From Paenibacillus sp. FSL R5-0623 (GTDB lineage Bacteria > Bacillota > Bacilli > Paenibacillales > Paenibacillaceae), in NCBI RefSeq assembly GCF_037974265.1, contig NZ_CP150233.1, positions 1-64,000 of the forward strand: DNA of 64,000 nucleotides, in the 5' to 3' direction. Shown piece by piece: positions 61,901 to 64,000 of this stretch. The translations under genes were made by a program, and so were the position numbers. Every line of letters begins with the position of its first letter. Position 1 is the first letter of the stretch. The notes beneath the pieces are model-generated. The model was not told where the DNA came from. It saw nothing but the letters and a program-made list of their open reading frames with translations, and ran no database searches.

Positions 61901-62831
61901 CGCCTCTTTCCCGCCAGGAACAGTGGTTACAGGGAAATGGAATCGCAGTCGTTACACGATTCGAAAGCTACTGGGCAAAGGAGCTAATGGCATCGTTTTT
62001 CTTGTCCAACGGGGTGAAAATGGCAAACACTACGCGCTAAAAATGGGATTTGATCCGGTCGATCTGCAATCGGAAGTCAATGTGCTCAAATCTTTTCAAC
62101 TACAGCGTAATCATGAGGCCCTTCGGCAGAGCGGCATTCCTTCCTATCTTAAAGATGTGGATGATTATGCCGTTCGTGGCCGGGATATTCCCTTTTATGT
62201 GATGCGTTACGTTAGAGGTGAGGCACTTCATCACTTTATTCGGCGTCAGGGGACAGACTGGACACTTCTTGTGGGACTTAGACTCTTGCAGAAGCTGGCA
62301 CAATTGCATCAGGCGGGATGGGTGTTTGGTGATCTCAAACCTCAGAATGTGTTGGTATCCGACTATGGGCAGGTGGAATTGATCGACTACGGCGGAGTGA
62401 CGTCGATTGGTCGAAGCGTCAAACAGTTCACCGAATGGTATGATCGGGGCTTCTGGAATGCAGGCAGCCGTACGGCAGATGGTACCTATGATGTATTTGC
62501 ATTTGCATTATTGTTGATTCATGTTCTTGAAGCAGACGCACTCAAGGCACTGGCAGCCGAAGGATTACCGCAACTGCGAAGTGTGAATCAGCTTGTAGCG
62601 CTGGTGGAGCGCAGTGAGCGACTGGGTCCTTTTCGCAATTGGACGATTCAGGCATTACGAGGTCAGTTTCGTGATGCAGGTCATGCGGCACAAGGGTGGA
62701 AGGAAATGATGGCACGCCCCACGCCTCTCCGTCGTCGTTCCAAAAGTACAACACCGCGCTGGCTTAAGAACGCATTCGCTGTATCTGTGATATTACTTAT
62801 TGGAGTGCTCATCTATGCACTACTTTTCTGA
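61884..62831 (+). CDS. yabT: Serine/threonine protein kinase YabT
   Basis: A 315-residue Hanks-type kinase. P-loop GKGANGIVFLV, lysine in YALKMGFD, catalytic GDLKPQNVLV (FGD instead of HRD) and IDYGGVTSI (DYG instead of DFG). One C-terminal transmembrane helix (residues 292-315) anchors it. Bacillus YabT acts on DNA-related proteins in the spore. GTG 61884 has GAAGGGA 6 bp upstream; TTG 61863 is the alternative. Confidence 0.91.
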   Translation: MTTLSDASFPPGTVVTGKWNRSRYTIRKLLGKGANGIVFLVQRGENGKHYALKMGFDPVDLQSEVNVLKSFQLQRNHEALRQSGIPSYLKDVDDYAVRGRDIPFYVMRYVRGEALHHFIRRQGTDWTLLVGLRLLQKLAQLHQAGWVFGDLKPQNVLVSDYGQVELIDYGGVTSIGRSVKQFTEWYDRGFWNAGSRTADGTYDVFAFALLLIHVLEADALKALAAEGLPQLRSVNQLVALVERSERLGPFRNWTIQALRGQFRDAGHAAQGWKEMMARPTPLRRRSKSTTPRWLKNAFAVSVILLIGVLIYALLF

Positions 62832-62876
62832 TCTGTGAGAGTGCATATACATAACGCAAGGAATGAGGAACAGGTA

Positions 62877-64000
62877 TGGAGGCCTTACGCTGGAACATGC
62901 TGGTGAAGAACGTGCTGGATGCAGCAGAAGAGCATCAGTTATGGGTTCCCGGGGATCGGATTGTCGTCGCAGTATCGGGCGGGCCGGACTCGGTAGCTTT
63001 TTTGCATATCATGCACGAGATCAGCATGCGGCATGTCCCGCTTGAATTAATCTGTGCCCATGTTCATCATGGTTTCCGGACCGAATCTGATGACGAAGCG
63101 GAGAAAATGATGGAACTGGCACAGCAACTTGGTATTACATTTGAATGGACCAAGGCCGATGTACCTTCATATATGGAGCTGACGGGTCAAGGACCACAGG
63201 AAGCGGCACGCAACAAGCGATATGCCTTTCTGCACGAAGTGGCTTCCAAATATAATGCGGCAAGCATCGCTTTGGCACATCATGCGGATGATCAGGCGGA
63301 GACGGTCATGCTTCATTTGCTTCGTGGAACCGGCTTGTCGGGACTCTCAGGAATGAAGTTTAAAAGACGAGAAAAAAATGTGGAACTTATTCGTCCATGC
63401 CTTCGTATAAACAAGACAGACCTTGTAGAAGCTTGTAATACCCAAGGTTTTATGTATTTCAATGATGAGAGCAACGCCTTGCGTAAATATCGGCGTAATG
63501 CCATTCGCTTGGATGTGCTTCCTTTTTTGGGGCAGTATAATGGACAACTCACGCCGTCATTGAATCGGCTTGCCGAAATTGTGGGTGATGAAGACGATTT
63601 CATGGAGCAGAGTGCATATGACACATACAGGTGTCTAGTGCAGGTGAACGGCGGAAGGCAAACCTTTGAGGTGCCTTCCTTCTTGAAGTTACATGTCGCT
63701 TTACAACGAAGGTTGATTAAACTAATATTGAATTATCTGCCTTTGGACAGTGATTTTGTCGACTTTACCCGTATAGAAACCATTCGGCACAAGGTCATGG
63801 AGACCCATGTGACGACCTGGAGCCTGGATATAGGACAGACACTCGCCTGCACTCGGGAGTATAATCTGATTTCTTTTGGCATACGGACGGACGTACAGGA
63901 TCAATCTTACGAGTATCGTCTTGCGCAATGGAGTGGAACTTATGAGCTTTCACTCACCCCAATTAACCGGTATATTCGGTTGATGACGGTGAGTCCCGAG
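62877..64000 (+). CDS. tilS: tRNA(Ile)-lysidine synthetase TilS (3' end outside window)
   Basis: TilS adds lysine to C34 of tRNA-Ile, changing AUG to AUA reading. The PP-loop SGGPDSVAFLHIMHE is at residues 34-48, followed by CAHVHHGFRTESDDEA, AHHADDQAETVMLHLLRGTG and RKYRRNAIRLDVLP. ATG 62877 is preceded by GAGGAACAGG. The frame stays open to the last base of the window (374 codons), so the C-terminal domains are truncated by the window edge, not by mutation. Confidence 0.95.

Overview
This is a contiguous 64 kb piece of a low-to-medium GC, endospore-forming Firmicute chromosome that begins at dnaA. The 16S rRNA gene, the gene order (dnaA-dnaN-yaaA-recF-remB-gyrB-gyrA, then csfB ... tilS) and the protein sequences point to Paenibacillus; the exact species is not established here. 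Almost all genes read on the + strand, away from oriC.

Layout. (1) 1-10.5 kb: replication core with dnaA, an oriC unwinding region between dnaA and dnaN, dnaN, yaaA, recF, remB, gyrB, a spore-coat ATP-grasp gene on the minus strand, and gyrA. (2) 10.5-17.3 kb: an HD-GYP phosphodiesterase gene, then one rRNA operon (16S-23S-5S, no tRNA in the spacer) with tandem promoters. (3) 17.3-24.5 kb: an accessory stretch with a lipoprotein, an intact IS3-family element, a minus-strand membrane protein, the sigma-G inhibitor gin, an enlarged YaaO-type PLP decarboxylase and an lrgA-lrgB pair. (4) 24.5-30.4 kb: tmk-darA-yaaR-holB-ricT-yabA-yabB-rsmI. (5) 30.7-45.7 kb: abrB (minus), an HD phosphohydrolase, tatD, a c-di-AMP riboswitch with yabE, rnmV, rsmA, yabG, veg, sspF, ispE, purR, spoVG, glmU, prs, pth, fin. 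(6) 46-64 kb: mfd, a PrsA-like foldase, spoVT, yabM, yabN, hbs, rqcP, yabP, yabQ, divIC, yabR, spoIIE, yabS, yabT and the 5' part of tilS.

The window joins DNA replication, translation and RNA maturation to the sporulation programme. Regulatory signals can be read directly: DnaA boxes and a probable DnaA-trio, a Spo0A box downstream of the abrB promoter, a spoIIE promoter with the unusual 21-bp spacer, a sigma-G type promoter for sspF, a sigma-H type promoter for spoVG, tandem near-consensus promoters for veg, and a ydaO-type riboswitch before yabE. No clearly new multi-gene system is visible. The most useful leads are a structured leader before the HU gene, a 37-bp DnaA-box palindrome beside the IS element, a roughly 75-residue insertion in the YaaO-like enzyme, a zinc-ribbon AbrB, and a gene order consistent with collapse of two rRNA operons into one.
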